DNA of 64,000 nt from Hymenopellis radicata (lineage: Eukaryota; Basidiomycota; Agaricomycetes; Agaricales; Physalacriaceae), in the NCBI GenBank assembly GCA_015501595.1, contig JADNRX010000107.1:1-64000 (forward strand), given 5' to 3'. The translations under genes and the position numbers were made by a program. The notes beneath the pieces were generated by a model, which had not been told where the DNA came from, ran no database searches, and saw nothing but the letters and a program-made list of their open reading frames with translations. This document shows, piece by piece, positions 51,201 to 63,082 of this stretch. Each line of letters starts with the position of its first letter. Position 1 is the first letter of the stretch.

Positions 51201-52400
51201 GCAGGTGGTTGCACAAGCAGTCGTCGTCCTTCCGCAGGCAGTCAGACAGCCATATACCTCCGTTAACTGTTGGGGAAGAGTGGGTGATGGTGGTAAGAGG
51301 GTAAGTCAGACACGTACCATGATCAGAACAAAAACCAACAGACACGTGATAACTATGTGGCATCAGTTGCGTGTCCGGTGGACTTGGACAGATTTTCTGA
51401 CCAGAGGGAGGAATGAAGCAGCAAATAAATCTCAGCCTGACAAAAATTGATGTCGCATGTGAGGACGGTGGTAAACATAATGGGCTTACCACAGCGGGGA
51501 ACCATCCAGAGAATGAAGCGTAAGAGACCGCGCGCCGACACCCTCTCCCAACCATGGGCCCACAAAGCCCTGCTCAAGGTCGGCCTGGCTCTGAGTGGGC
51601 CCATGCTTGGGTGGAGTGTTGTGGTCGTGGGAGCACCAAATCTCATGGGACTGACATTGTTGGTGAATACCAGGACAATGAGCAAAAATGAGCACGTACC
51701 GTGCAATGCGGCCCATCCGCAGACAGGACAGCATTGAGCCTCCTAGACCTTGCTCTCATACAATAACATTGTAGTGGGCTGTAGCGTTGCGCGACACGGA
51801 CCGCTCAGTTCGACGACGACGCCGGTAAAGGTTGTACGGCCTGTCTTGACAGGGCTTACGTGGCCGACTAGTGAGACAATCAGCAAGAGAAAAGAAATGG
51901 AGCAAGGAAGCCAGCACGAGAAGACGCCAGCGGTGGTGGTCACGATGATGGTGGTGGTACAAGAAGATGATGCCGACTTCTGAACGCTACATAATCACTG
52001 TTCGGATCGCCGGACCTGGGATCTGGTCATCATTCAATACGCGCAATAGACGATGAATGGGGGTACATGGGGATCTGAGAGCACGCATAGAAGTAGTTCA
52101 TAAGGTAATTCAACATCTTAAATGCAAAGCAGGTTGACCAACTTACGGTGCAATGTACAATCCGCTGTGTCGCGACCATGAAGGTCAGTACAATCTTCAC
52201 CTTGACTGAAAAAACCCTAAAAAAATAAAATACTCTAAAACATTATAGCAACGCATCCCGCTATATGCAAAGATTCGAATCGTCTCCGTTCTTGTGCTGG
52301 AGACTGTACGAGTCGTCCAAAACCACTCGGACCGATCATCCAAGTGGTGATCGCGCAGACATTTCTGATCTAACTCTTGTTCATACCACCACGACGCACG

Positions 52401-53033
52401 CGTAAGCCCTCATATTGAGGCCGTTCTTCCCGTCGTGTGGCCTTGAAGCGACGTCTATGACAACATCCTGGCTGCTAGAGCCTGCCGCGTAAGCCCGGCG
52501 ACGACCATCCGACAAGCACACAACGAATCGACAGCACCCAAAAATGAGTGCTCTCCCGGGCTCTGCAAACAGCCTCGAATGTGCGAATGGCACTGGCTAG
52601 CAATGGCTTTCGGACAGAAGATGAGTAACTACTCGTGTTCTGCATGCACCGGTGCGTTATATCATTCTATTTTACATTTTCTACTTGTTCATTGATCTTC
52701 CTTTTCCCCATTGCGCAGTAGGCTCTAACGGGGCATCAGATCCAACAGTTCCCCACAACGACGGTGATGCGGCATCGTTAATGCCGCGTAAGCCCCACCA
52801 ACGTGGGCAGCATGCATCTCTTCCGACTAACCATCAAGTATTTTTCCCGCGATCAACTTTGAGTCGTCGCCCACCATCACGACGTCCGATATACAGGCTT
52901 CACGCGACGTTTACGACAACGTCGCTACCACCAGAACAACTACAAGCTGCCACGTAAGCCCTCTACAGCAGGCAGCATGTTTTGTCAACAACTTCTGGAG
53001 GACGATGGCGACGATGCTGGGCAGCGTAAGCCC
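52401..53033 (+). repeat. Five copies of a CGTAAGCCC hairpin motif
   Basis: CGTAAGCCC at 52401, 52498, 52787, 52953 and 53025; a sixth is at 59875 inside the 59322-60574 element. Most are followed by complementary sequence, e.g. CCCAC..GTGGG at 52793, CCCTC..GAGG at 52407 and GCAGC..GCTGC at 53021. Read as codons it gives R-K-P, usually after LP or another small residue. Confidence 0.6.
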
Positions 53034-54894
53034 TCCATCAAGGCTGCACCTCTTCAGCACATATCACGCTGTGTCCTCCTTACGGACCGTATGACCACGC
53101 TATCCTCGCACGAATGTGCCGGATTGGGAGGAGCGTTCTTGGAAAGCCCAAAATTGACCTACAGGATGAAACAGATTCGATCCTGCCACCGCGACGAGTG
53201 CATCTTTCTCTCTCTATAACCACCCTCACTCCTAGTCCGCTGTTCTCGCTCTACGAGGCCGCCATGATCGCTGAGGCTCCCTCCACACGGCGAACGATCC
53301 ACCCTCCAACAGGACCACGGCTCCTTTTGCTGTCATCCTCTCCAGACCATCTCTCGCTGCTCGACTGCCTCAGTTTTGACACAGCCATGTGCCAGCAAAC
53401 GACCATCCACTTCGGGAAGCATTCTCTCCGACTCGCTCTTCTCAGTGACGCGTGCGGTTCATCTTGGAGTAACCCCGCCTTACGACATACAATATACCAC
53501 GACCGACGCCAATTCTGACGTCAAAGCAATGACCCATTCACCGTGTATCCCGACGACAAGAGCGGTGTGTCCCTCATCTACAATTTGGGCCCTTGTATAG
53601 TCCCTTGTTGTCCAATTCTTGCAATTCGGAGGGGCAGCTGGATTTTATTTGCGGCTCCGATGACGTATCCGTCTACTCATTCAGTATGTGTGCCATTTAG
53701 TTTTATTTGGCTACTTACCAACCATTATGTAGCTTACTTCTCACATCTTCCTGGCTTCAGCAACGACTGCCGCCGCGCCCAGTTCATCTTCCTGCAGTCA
53801 CCATCATCCCTCCCCGCTATCATCCAGTCCGCTACTCTCACTCAAGAAGTGGGTCGACCGTAACAGCCACCGAGACGCCTAGCGCGCGACCCACTTGCCT
53901 ATCTCCGCCGCTGTGCAATCCTCTCCCATAAACGCATCACACTTGACCATCTGGTGGGGCGAGCTCGAGCCGTGGATAAACAAAGAATATGTGAGTCAGG
54001 TCTGTGCCGCATCCTACTCCTGACCCGTTCTCACGGCGTCTTCTTCCCCGATTGCTGTTCGTCTATCACTATTTGGATGAACACCGTAGGCGAATGATTC
54101 CCGCGCGAGCAAGATGGATGCACAAGCCGAGGCCGCGAATCAAGGATGCCGTATCTTTCAGAATGAGACGGTTTATAAATGTGTATGCCTTCTCTGTCGA
54201 GGCAGCAATACTCTATAGACGGAGGTGGGCCAGTGGACATTTGTTGGGTAGAGTCTGTGAATATGAACTGGCTGGTTGTGATTTCGGGCTTGGTATACTG
54301 GTGGTACAATTGTGCTGCAAGTGCCTGTGCGAAACAGCGATTATTGTCAGTTTCTTAGCATATCTTTCCCTTTATTCTTTTTGTACCTTCACATACATAT
54401 CATAATGTAGTGGATGTGGCCGATTTGAATGCAATGCGAGTGTTCTATGGGCAGCCTTGAGTTTCATCTTTTCTCCTGAGATACTTGAGGTGTTCGGAGG
54501 AACTGACTGTAATATTGTTTACCTTTGAGTATACCAGAGTTGTTGTGAGTTGAAGGTTATGAGGTGTTGTTCCTTGAGTCAGCTTTAAGTAAGCTCAAGG
54601 GCCTCAAGGTAACTCAAGCTTGTCATTATGGCAGTCTCAGCCTTGGGACAGCCAAAGATGTCCTTGGACAACTCAATGCCCTCTGGTTAATGACTGTAGC
54701 AGTGATCAACTCAGGCAGCCTCTGGCCCACAGACCGTTTCCTGATATTGATCAAGCGGGGCGGCATCTTGACTCCTGAGTCTACCAGCTCTTAAAAGGTT
54801 TGGATTTTTCACCCTCTACACTAGGAATAATATCTTATTCCACTCTATCTATAGAGCAGAACAACGTATTATTGACTGTTCCTTAGAGTGGAAG

Positions 54895-55735
54895 TGCTGA
54901 GGGTAGCTGGGCAGTGCTTTTCCTTCCCAAATAAACTGGGAAGGGATAAATAGATAGGAAGAGGAATAGGCCTATTTGGGATGAGGAGAGATAGTCCTAA
55001 TTGGGATGAGATGGGGAGGGGTGATAGCAGATCAGGAATAGATCAGATATTGATGAGAGATGATCAGTGGACCTTGGGATGAGTGAGGGATGCTCCTGGC
55101 TATGCAATTGTGTCGCATTTTTTATTAGATCATCAGGCTGGATGAGGTGGGCAATAATGAATGCTGCTATAGGGGATGGCTGTTGGGGTGATGAAAATCT
55201 TTTTTATAGTTTTTTGGGCTCAGAATCTAATGGTATAAACTATTTTGCGATAGCTTCAAAATTGGAGGAGATATTAGAGGTGCAAAAATGTGCCACACTT
55301 CTAATGAGCCTTACACATAGCCTATGACCCTGTGACTTTGATATCTTTTAAAGGTATTATAGAACAATATTTGATATCATTTTTAGGTCATTCCATTGAA
55401 GGATTCAAGAGATATATTAAGATGACTGCTCCAGGGCCACTAGAGATATAGCATAGGATCCTGCCACTCTGAGGATCTGAGACTTAGCTACATCGTTTAT
55501 AATAGTACTACTCTCTATTTATAATATAAAGAGTGTTCTCAACCCAGTAGTCCATGTATAGATAGGTCTCCAGTGTGGTTTTAAGCATTTTCGCATTTTG
55601 GGTTATTTAACATAGGCACATCTCTTTGCATTGTATTGGGCTATCTTCATGCATTTATTCTCGACCTTTTTGCAAAAGGAACCATATCATTTGGTCAAGG
55701 AACTAGTATTCTAGAGGCTAGGCTTCCTCCCTAGA
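54895..55735 (+). repeat. Dispersed repeat C, copy 5
   Basis: Begins GGGTAGCTGGGCAGTGC and follows copy 3 to GGAACTAGTATTCTAGAGG. The frame at 55067-55327 again has GDGCWGDENLFYSFLG and KCATLL. Confidence 0.75.
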
Positions 55736-55742
55736 GTTTATA

Positions 55743-55946
55743 AGTCCGGTTGGGTCCGGTTGCGGCGCCCCAATTCAGAAAGACCAGCAACCGCAACCAG
55801 TTGCCCAAACCGTCTTTTCTCATCAACCGAGAACCGCAACCGGTCCTTAATAAGGATCGGTTCCAACCGCGGTCTTTCACCGGTCTACAACCGGTTGGAA
55901 CCACTAGTGGTCGCAACCAGTCGCAACCGGTTGAAACCGCTACATA
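55743..55946. repeat. Cluster of AACCGG/CCGGTT words
   Basis: About ten occurrences of CCGGTT, AACCGG or GCAACC in both orientations within 200 bp, including CAACCGGTTGG. A TAGAG at the left and CTA near 55951 recall hAT termini, but no 8-bp duplication is seen. It could be a compact MITE or an array of binding sites. Confidence 0.5.
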
Positions 55947-55974
55947 ACCCCACTCGTAATACTATTCATGCACA

Positions 55975-56328
55975 TTGATGGCCCCCGAGCAATTGCGCAA
56001 AGGCTACCCAACGTGCATGAGACATGCATGATGGTGGTGGAGGGCGTGGTGGTGGTGATGGTGGGTGATAGTGGACAGGCGGGTGATAGTGAAGATGGAG
56101 GTAGATGACGACGCGTCATCTGCGTCCTGCGGTGACCTGTAAGAATAGTTAGTAGCAATAACTGTGTCGACGGGGCCTGAAAACGCCGCCAACATCAAAG
56201 AAGAAGAAAAAACACCCACAAAATCTGTCACATCGCCTATAAGCGATGCAACAGCCCAAATCCACTGCCCCGCTCTTTAGTGCCTTTCCCTATAATGTCG
56301 CACCCGTTATATCCACTACTGTAGTGTT
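55975..56328. other. Non-coding DNA with GGTGGT/GATGGTGGTG tract
   Basis: A short G/T/A-rich microsatellite-like tract at 56030-56090; no gene supported. Confidence 0.35.
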
Positions 56329-56571
56329 TCAACCGTTAATTCTCATATTGGATCACGAGGCCTCATGAAGCGAAGCTATACATACTAGATATTGCCTCAC
56401 GGCCAGCATTTTCAGGGTCACCTCGCTCAGAAAGGAAATTTTCGAGCCCGCCTAACGGCGGGCATGTCCCAATTGGGTATTCCTGCCTCTGTGCCTGATC
56501 GCGAAGCTGTTCGCTGTAGGTTCACACCATATCGGGTCACAGGCCACGAAGTTATGGTTGAAACGCTACAG
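56329..56571. mobile_element. MITE family M2, copy f (243 bp, TA duplication)
   Basis: CTGTAGTGTTTCAACCG / GGTTGAAACGCTACAG ends; TA at 56327-56328 and 56572-56573; interior CCTAACGGCGGGCATG as in other copies. Confidence 0.9.
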
Positions 56572-56744
56572 TATCTCCGCCTTCATCTCTGCCGCCACCA
56601 TCATCATTGTTGCTGTCGCCGCTGCTTGCCCGTCCGCCCATTCACCACATCACGGTGTCTGCTGATTGTTATATATATTAATAGCATTCTATGCATTGAG
56701 CAATCTATTCCTTTCTACTATTGTTTATAGCTGAACTCGTAATA

Positions 56745-57127
56745 CTGTCCTATTTTGACCGTAGGTTCACGTCACAGGTTACGAGCCCAAAAAATTAACC
56801 TATTACATAAGCAGATCATTAGTTTTTTTTATAGCTGTGAACCTGCTCCAAATTGGTCATAAATCAGACTTTTAGTCTTAAATTGAGCTTATCAGCAGTT
56901 TTTATGAGATTTTTCTCTGTTTTAATGTTCTTTATGTCTAGAATAGCACATTTTTCTCTGATTATACTGAGATTCAGCCTAAAATCTGTGAAATAACTCT
57001 ATCATTGAAAACTTTAATAAACTTATTTTCAGTGAGTCATAGTAGTATATCTGCTGTGAACATCTCATCAAATATGTTTACAAGGTCACAGGTCACACCT
57101 TATGAATCTACGGTCAAAATACTACAG
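56745..57127. mobile_element. M2-related element, copy g (383 bp, TA duplication)
   Basis: CTGTCCTATTTTGACCGTAG / CTACGGTCAAAATACTACAG ends with TA at 56743-56744 and 57128-57129. The interior is longer and AT-rich, unlike standard M2, so it may be a separate subfamily. Confidence 0.85.
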
Positions 57128-57389
57128 TACACATTGTTACTGGCACTTGAACATGCCTTTGCCACATTGCTTAGATTCTGGGTGCTTTGTATATTGTTCA
57201 CATCTATCTATTGCTCTGTGTTAGTCCACCCGCATCTATCTGTCCACATTTTCTGTGAGTATAAGTACTAAAGGGAAAGTTGACGCCTTCCTCATTCCTC
57301 ATCTTCATACTGCCTGTTGTACGGAATCCTACTAGGCGCAATCAGCACTTTCATTGTCGTATATGTGCTCTCGTCAACTCATCTTCTTA

Positions 57390-57698
57390 GCTGCTTCTAT
57401 TTCTTCTGCAAGACATGTATATATAATATATATATGATTTTCCAGTATCAGACCAGTAATTTAATGAAGTAATTAGGTCAGGAACTGGTTTTAAGCTCTG
57501 TAATCAGGCTAGGCTACCTTCAGATAGCAATATTTCATGTTTTACTTTACAGAACATCTTAAAAAGTGTTCAGTTATGAATATATATTATATTAAATGAA
57601 GTAAGAGGCACTTCTTATATGTTATACATGAGAGGTAACAAAGTGAACATGTGCAGTAGACTAACTCTTGCATAACTGCTTTCAATGCTTGAACAGAT
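57390..57698 (+). repeat. Dispersed repeat C, partial copy 6
   Basis: Contains only the distal part (TTCTTCTGCAAGACATGTA to TTCAATGCTTGAACAG) matching 44000-44060 and, inverted, 44241-44850. It ends where the hAT element begins. Confidence 0.65.
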
Positions 57699-58052
57699 TA
57701 GAGACCTCAACAACTCATATCCGAATCTGATCCGCGATCCATCATGCGAGTACTTGTAGTTGAAAGGGCCGATCCATGATTCTTAACTGACTCGACTCAC
57801 CTTAACTCGTAGATTAGACGAGTCGAGTACTCGCAAATCAGGCAAGTACTCATGCACGATCCGAGTCAGTAATAAGTTACCCATACTCACGATCAGGCGA
57901 CGGATATAAATGAAATTTTGTACATATTCAAGTATCTACTACACCTATTCAGTCTCTTTACCTTTACCATGAGCTGATTTCTCGTTAAACATCTGTACTA
58001 CTTGGTCGATAGGCACAAGACCTGACTGAAACCAGTCCTTTAGTATAACATA

Positions 58053-58285
58053 CTGTGGCATTTCGATCAATTCGTCAGTCATAGGTCACAGCGATCGACG
58101 AAACGACGAAATGTCACAGTTGTCACTAAAAATTTCGCTCAAAACACCCTGGCTGGGCCCCCGCCGGCCTCCCGACGCGGCTCCGCCGCATCGGCAATTA
58201 CTATATAAGGAAATTCGACGAAACTGAAATTTCATCACACCGGTCACACATCACATAGTGTGACGAATTGATCGAAATTGGACAG
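58053..58285. mobile_element. MITE family M1, copy e (233 bp, TA duplication)
   Basis: CTGTGGCATTTCGATCAATT / AATTGATCGAAATTGGACAG ends, TA at 58051-58052 and 58286-58287. Splits the hAT transposase after NLSNESVCA. Confidence 0.85.
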
Positions 58286-58436
58286 TAGGCACAAACTGAT
58301 TCATTCGACAGGTTGAAGCGATGCTTCGTAACTGTCAGTCCTGTCACCGAAAACATTCGCTCAACATCCGTGGAGGTAGCTATAGTCGTTGTTAATACTA
58401 CAAGCATAAAAAAGAATGTAGAACATACCCGGCATA

Positions 58437-58668
58437 CTGTAGACTTTTATTCAATTCGTCAGTTACAGGTCACAGGCGACCTTGATTTGACGAAAGGTCA
58501 CAGCTGTCACTCGAAATTTCGTGAAAACTGCCCCGGCGGGCCCCCGCTGTCCTTCCGCCGCCGCTTCATCGCGGCGGCTATTGCCTTATATAGTAATCTG
58601 ACGAATTTAAAATTTTGTCAGGCAGATCACACGTCACAGGGCCTGATGAATTGATTTAAAGTCCACAG
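58437..58668. mobile_element. MITE family M1, copy d (232 bp, TA duplication)
   Basis: CTGTAGACTTTTATTCAATT / AATTGATTTAAAGTCCACAG ends, TA at 58435-58436 and 58669-58670. Lies between DFLS and VLTTTIATS of the hAT transposase; a short intron follows on the minus strand. Confidence 0.9.
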
Positions 58669-59321
58669 TACTCAAGAAATCTAACACTATCTGTGCTAAG
58701 GCTTCTTGGGCAGTCACCGTTACCTTGCCCGACTCATTCGGTGCATCGAGTAAGGCAGCCCAATACTTAATCGGATCAATACAAGTTGAAATGGGAGGTG
58801 TCGACAGGTAGTCCTCTAGGACATTAATGTTCTGGTTCAGGCCGAAGTTCACAATATTTGCAAATAAATTCGCAGCAGCAGCCTATAAGTGGATTAGCAG
58901 ACGGTTAAGAATGAGACTCGAGACTCACTGGGTTCGCAATAGCCGGAGGTGGTGGCGCGGGTATCCGAGGGCGATAATACTGAGCCCATTCGTCTCAGAC
59001 ATGCTCGACAGCGGCATTAATCCAAGCCTGAGGCCATATTTTTGAAATAAAGTAGAATGTCTTGTATCGAGGCATGAGAACTAGCATGGATTAGTAGAGG
59101 CAGCACCCATGATCAAGCAAACACACTTACCCATGCCGATACGTATCATAATATTATCGTCAGTTTTGGCATAGTACTTGAGGATTGTTGCTCTTCCTGC
59201 GGTGGCAGCGGCGCGGATGACGACGTGTCAATAATAACCTTGTCGAGGGCATCGACTAACGCATCCATCATCGGAATCGTCTCGTAGATCAGAGGGATCT
59301 TTGACCGGCAAATGAATGTTA

Positions 59322-60574
59322 TAGAGATCGGCACGAGTGGCAGATACTTGCGGGTGCCGGCAAGTATTTTGATCACCCAGGTGGTGCCGCACCCGGCACC
59401 CGGGTGGCAAGTATCCATTTCCCACGGGTGGTGATGCGGGTGGCAAGTATGGCTCTGCCGAGGCAAGTACTTATTACAAGTACTTGCCTACTACCTGCAG
59501 ATAGGTAAATCTTAATTTTATAGGATTTATACAATTTTATCTGGGCTGAAACGAGTCCAACGTCGTGGAGAAATGATGTTGCGGAAGAATTTCCGCTGAT
59601 CGCCGAGCTGCCCGGGCATTCCGGCAGTTGCCGGATAAGGATCGATCAGATGAGATCATTGCTCTTTCCATCTTACCACTACAGCACGACCTTTGTGTCG
59701 TGCTCGTTGGCCCCAGAAAATTTTCTGGGGCTTCTCTGACTTGTTTTCTTCGTTCTGCTTCGGTCTCCTGGCGCAGTTTGGCTTCGCGCCGGCCACTGCG
59801 CCCTCGGATACGTTCCGGGGTGCATTCTGGTGTTCGTCTTTGCGACGACACCAATTTATCGAGGACCCGCAGCGCGTAAGCCCTCACAAGCGAGGCAGCA
59901 ACAATACTGGACTATTTTCTTTGGATTCTCATGCGTGGTTGGCTGTTTGCCAGCCCGCCACCTTGCAATAATACACTGGTGCTCGTCTGCACGACGGCAC
60001 CAGTTCGACGGGGCTTGGAACGTGCGGCGCTCATCTTTATGACGGCGCCGATTGACGATGTCGACGTTACTGGAGGTGCGGGTGGTCAGTGACCGCGGCT
60101 GGACGGCGTCGCGGATGCATCCAGCCTCACAGGCGCGTATTTACTATATCTTTGCTTTTTTTTTCTCGTTTACGTCGCGCAGTCTGTCCTCGCCTGCCTT
60201 ACGTCCAGCATCTCCTTGTGCCCGGCATCTCCTCATACACCATCTCCTCACCGCCACTGCTTCCCTTACCCACACCCGCATTTATGCACTTTGTTGAGCC
60301 GCGGTTCTTGCTCTCGCAAGTGGCTGAGGCCTCGCAAATGTGTATCGTGCACGTCTCTAACCCTCGCGCAATTGCTCGGAGGTCGGCGGCGGGCACGAAT
60401 CATGGGTGGAATGTGGGCAAGTACTTGCCACCCAGATGGTGCAAATACTTGCCTTTCGAGCATGTACTTGCGGATGGCAAGTATTTTTCCAGGTGGCAAG
60501 TCCGGCCTTTGGGTGGCAAGTATTTGCTGGATGGCTGCCGGGTGCACCCGGGTATACACTCGTGCCGATCTCTA
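59322..60574. mobile_element. Non-autonomous hAT-type element, 1253 bp, 8-bp duplication GAATGTTA
   Basis: Perfect 18-bp inverted termini TAGAGATCGGCACGAGTG, flanked by GAATGTTA at 59314-59321 and 60575-60582. Subterminal regions carry many GGTGGCAAGTA/CAAGTACTTGC words (59350-59490 and 60410-60530). The interior (59560-60300) has GC-rich frames of 60-160 codons without recognisable domains and the sixth CGTAAGCCC motif. It interrupts the hAT transposase gene. Confidence 0.93.
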
Positions 60575-61779
60575 GAATGTTAATGCTTGCATAAAGAACT
60601 GCGAACAATAACACATTAGATTACACGCATACAAGATTTTCGAAAGTAAGTACATTCAGAAGGTTCTTGAGCTGCTCAATGACATCCCACTCACTTAATG
60701 TGAGTCGGAACTTCCTCAGCTTCCGCTTAGCCACCTTATTGAACTCAGGCAGCTTGCAAAGGGTGTCGAGGGGCTCTCGCAGCTCGAGGGCATATTGAAG
60801 GATAGGAAAGAGGGAGTTCCAGCGGGTCGCAACCATGTGAATCATCTTCTTCGGCTTGATCTTGACCTTCTTGCATTGAGCGGCGAGCACCTCTTGGGTC
60901 GGTTGGCTATTGAACACATGATTGCCGAGCTTGAGAATCTGTCCTTGTATCAGAAAATGTTCATTAAGAAAAGAAGAATCGTTCACACACCTTTGTCACA
61001 GCCGTTTTGGCGATCTTCCTATCCTCGTCCAACACGGCCTGCACCTCATCCAAAGCCTCAATCAACTCATCAAGCTCAGCCTCCACGGCTTCCTCCCGCT
61101 CCCGATCCTCCTCATCCAAGGCTGCAGCATCCGTGGCAGTCGGCAAATCGTCTTCATCGTCGAGAAAAATGTTCCCCTCCTCATCGAAATCCTTCGTGAC
61201 ATTGTAATCTTCCAATCCCTTCTTGATCAGCTTCTTCGAAATGAACTGCCACATTGTAGACTACGAATAGTTAGGCACCTCAATATAGCCAAGTACAAAA
61301 TTATACCTTTGTACCAAGATCAATCTGATGTCCGGCGCATCCAATAAACATCTCGATACCCACAGGACTGCTGGAGGGCAATATCTCACCCATTTCGCGC
61401 ACCATTGCCAGATTTGTATTGGCATTGTCGCCACAAAGCCTGAATAGCTTAAGAAGAAAACTAAAGTTATCGATTAAGTCATAGGTGCATTTGACAAGGT
61501 ACGCAGTGGTGTGTCGTTTGTGGAGACTGTAAGAAAATTATTAGAGAGAGAAATAAACACAATACAGCACTCACGGCACCATGTCCAGATTGATCTTGTC
61601 AATCGCGACTTTGACGAGATTGAAGAAGATCGCATTCAAGTCTTGACTCGAACGTTTCCCTCCCGATGCCCAGTCATTGAAGACAATATGAATACAGCCG
61701 GGAAGCTCCTAAAATGATAGCTCAGCTCGGAATATTGAAAGAAGAGGCTATGTTTCTACAAACCTGCAATTTGACAATA

Positions 61780-62012
61780 CTGTAGACTTTCATTCAATTC
61801 GTCGGGCCATGTGACCTGTGACCGGTCCGATGAAATTATGGTTTTGACGAATTACCATATATGGTAATTCCCGCCGCCGCAGAGCTGCATCGGGAGGCTG
61901 GCGGGGGCCCCGCCGGCGATTTTTTTGGGAATTTCACTATGACCGCTGTGACTTTTCGTCGATTTCGGGTCGCTTGTGACCCGTGACCGTCGAATTGATT
62001 TAAAGTGTACAG
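61780..62012. mobile_element. MITE family M1, copy c (233 bp, TA duplication)
   Basis: CTGTAGACTTTCATTCAATT / AATTGATTTAAAGTGTACAG ends, TA at 61778-61779 and 62013-62014. Very similar to copy b throughout. Within the hAT transposase. Confidence 0.92.
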
Positions 62013-62829
62013 TAACAATCTTCTTCGTAATATCATAAACCTCCTTGACATCTTTCGATAGGGTGTTGGCGGAGATCAGGCGGGCATTCACATTGCACAT
62101 CCTGATGATCTTGTGAATGGGCTCATCCTCGGTGATGGCGAAGGAATGTGCATACATGGCAACCTCCTTGACGCGGAGGAGATGCAACCGATCATGAGAG
62201 TAGGTCGAACCATGTGCGAAGGAGATGATAGTTCCTTAGCCTCCCCCGCCTAGCACCTTGCACAAGCCGACATGACGCACGAGGTTACTGGTGCTGGCAT
62301 CGGTGAACAGCTGGGGAACAGACTCGTTGGCGTTGCTGTAGAACATGTTGAATAATACAAAGAAGATGGACGATGAAAAACCTACTATTTGCATATGAAA
62401 CACATACCTCAAGCCTTCTGCCTTTCATTGTACTCAACAATGGATTCCAGAAAGTGCTTGTAGGTCTCGGAAGTCTAGCGCTTAGCCTTTCCAACTAATT
62501 AAGAGTGTCAGTATATTATCAAATCTGGAAAGATTGACCTACCGAGCTTAGCCTTCCAATAATCTTCATCGTCCTAGTCGTCCTCAATGTCGATGGGATC
62601 CAAGGTGCCGACTGAGGATGTTCCATCATCCAAGCCATCGTCGATGTCCTCCCACTCGTTAGCAAGCCTGCTAGCACCGGCAGACTCCTCCTTTTCACTA
62701 GAAACAACCTCGAGCTCGATCTCATCGTCGAAGTTGACAGGTGAGGCAGCCTGGCCACGACCACGACCACGACCACGCCCACGAGCATAAGCATGGCTAC
62801 GAGCAGCACCGCGCGCACGAGTAGCTCTA

Positions 62830-63082
62830 CTGTACCGTTTCGACCGCATGTTCGCATAACGCGTAACGTGCGGTCGAAAACCTAACTTAGGATAAAGCAT
62901 AACGCATCACGGACCTTATTTTCAGGGTCTGTGAGGCTTAAAAAGGAAATTTTCGCTCCCGCCTACGGCGGGAGCATCCAAATATGGTAATTCCGGGTGT
63001 TGTGCCTGGTTACGAACTTGTTTCCTGTAAGTTCGCGGCATAACGCGTCACATGCCGCGAACTTACGGTCGAAACAGTACAG
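62830..63082. mobile_element. MITE family M2, copy h (253 bp, TA duplication)
   Basis: CTGTACCGTTTCGACCG / CGGTCGAAACAGTACAG ends, TA at 62828-62829 and 63083-63084. Closest to copy a. Splits the N-terminal coding region of the hAT transposase. Confidence 0.92.

Larger units (their letters stand above)
50130..54820. other. Mostly non-coding; possibly one element with CTCAAG subterminal repeats
   Basis: Many CTCAAG/CTTGAG words lie at 50190-50250 and again at 54450-54620, and TAGAGG-like ends occur at 50136 and (inverse) 54820. No matching target duplication was found, so the element is only a possibility. Inside are the GTC/ATC-rich tract, the CGTAAGCCC cluster and several frames of 70-150 codons (51353-51706, 53114-53518, 54004-54405) that I cannot support as genes. 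Confidence 0.3.

Noticed and set aside
50793..51266. 157-aa Val/Ser-rich protein
   Set aside because: It is a translation of the GTCGTC/ATC tract; the opposite strand gives an equally repetitive frame.
54004..54405. 133-codon gene
   Set aside because: No domain or splice context, and the hydrophobic C-terminal part is translated from T-rich DNA.
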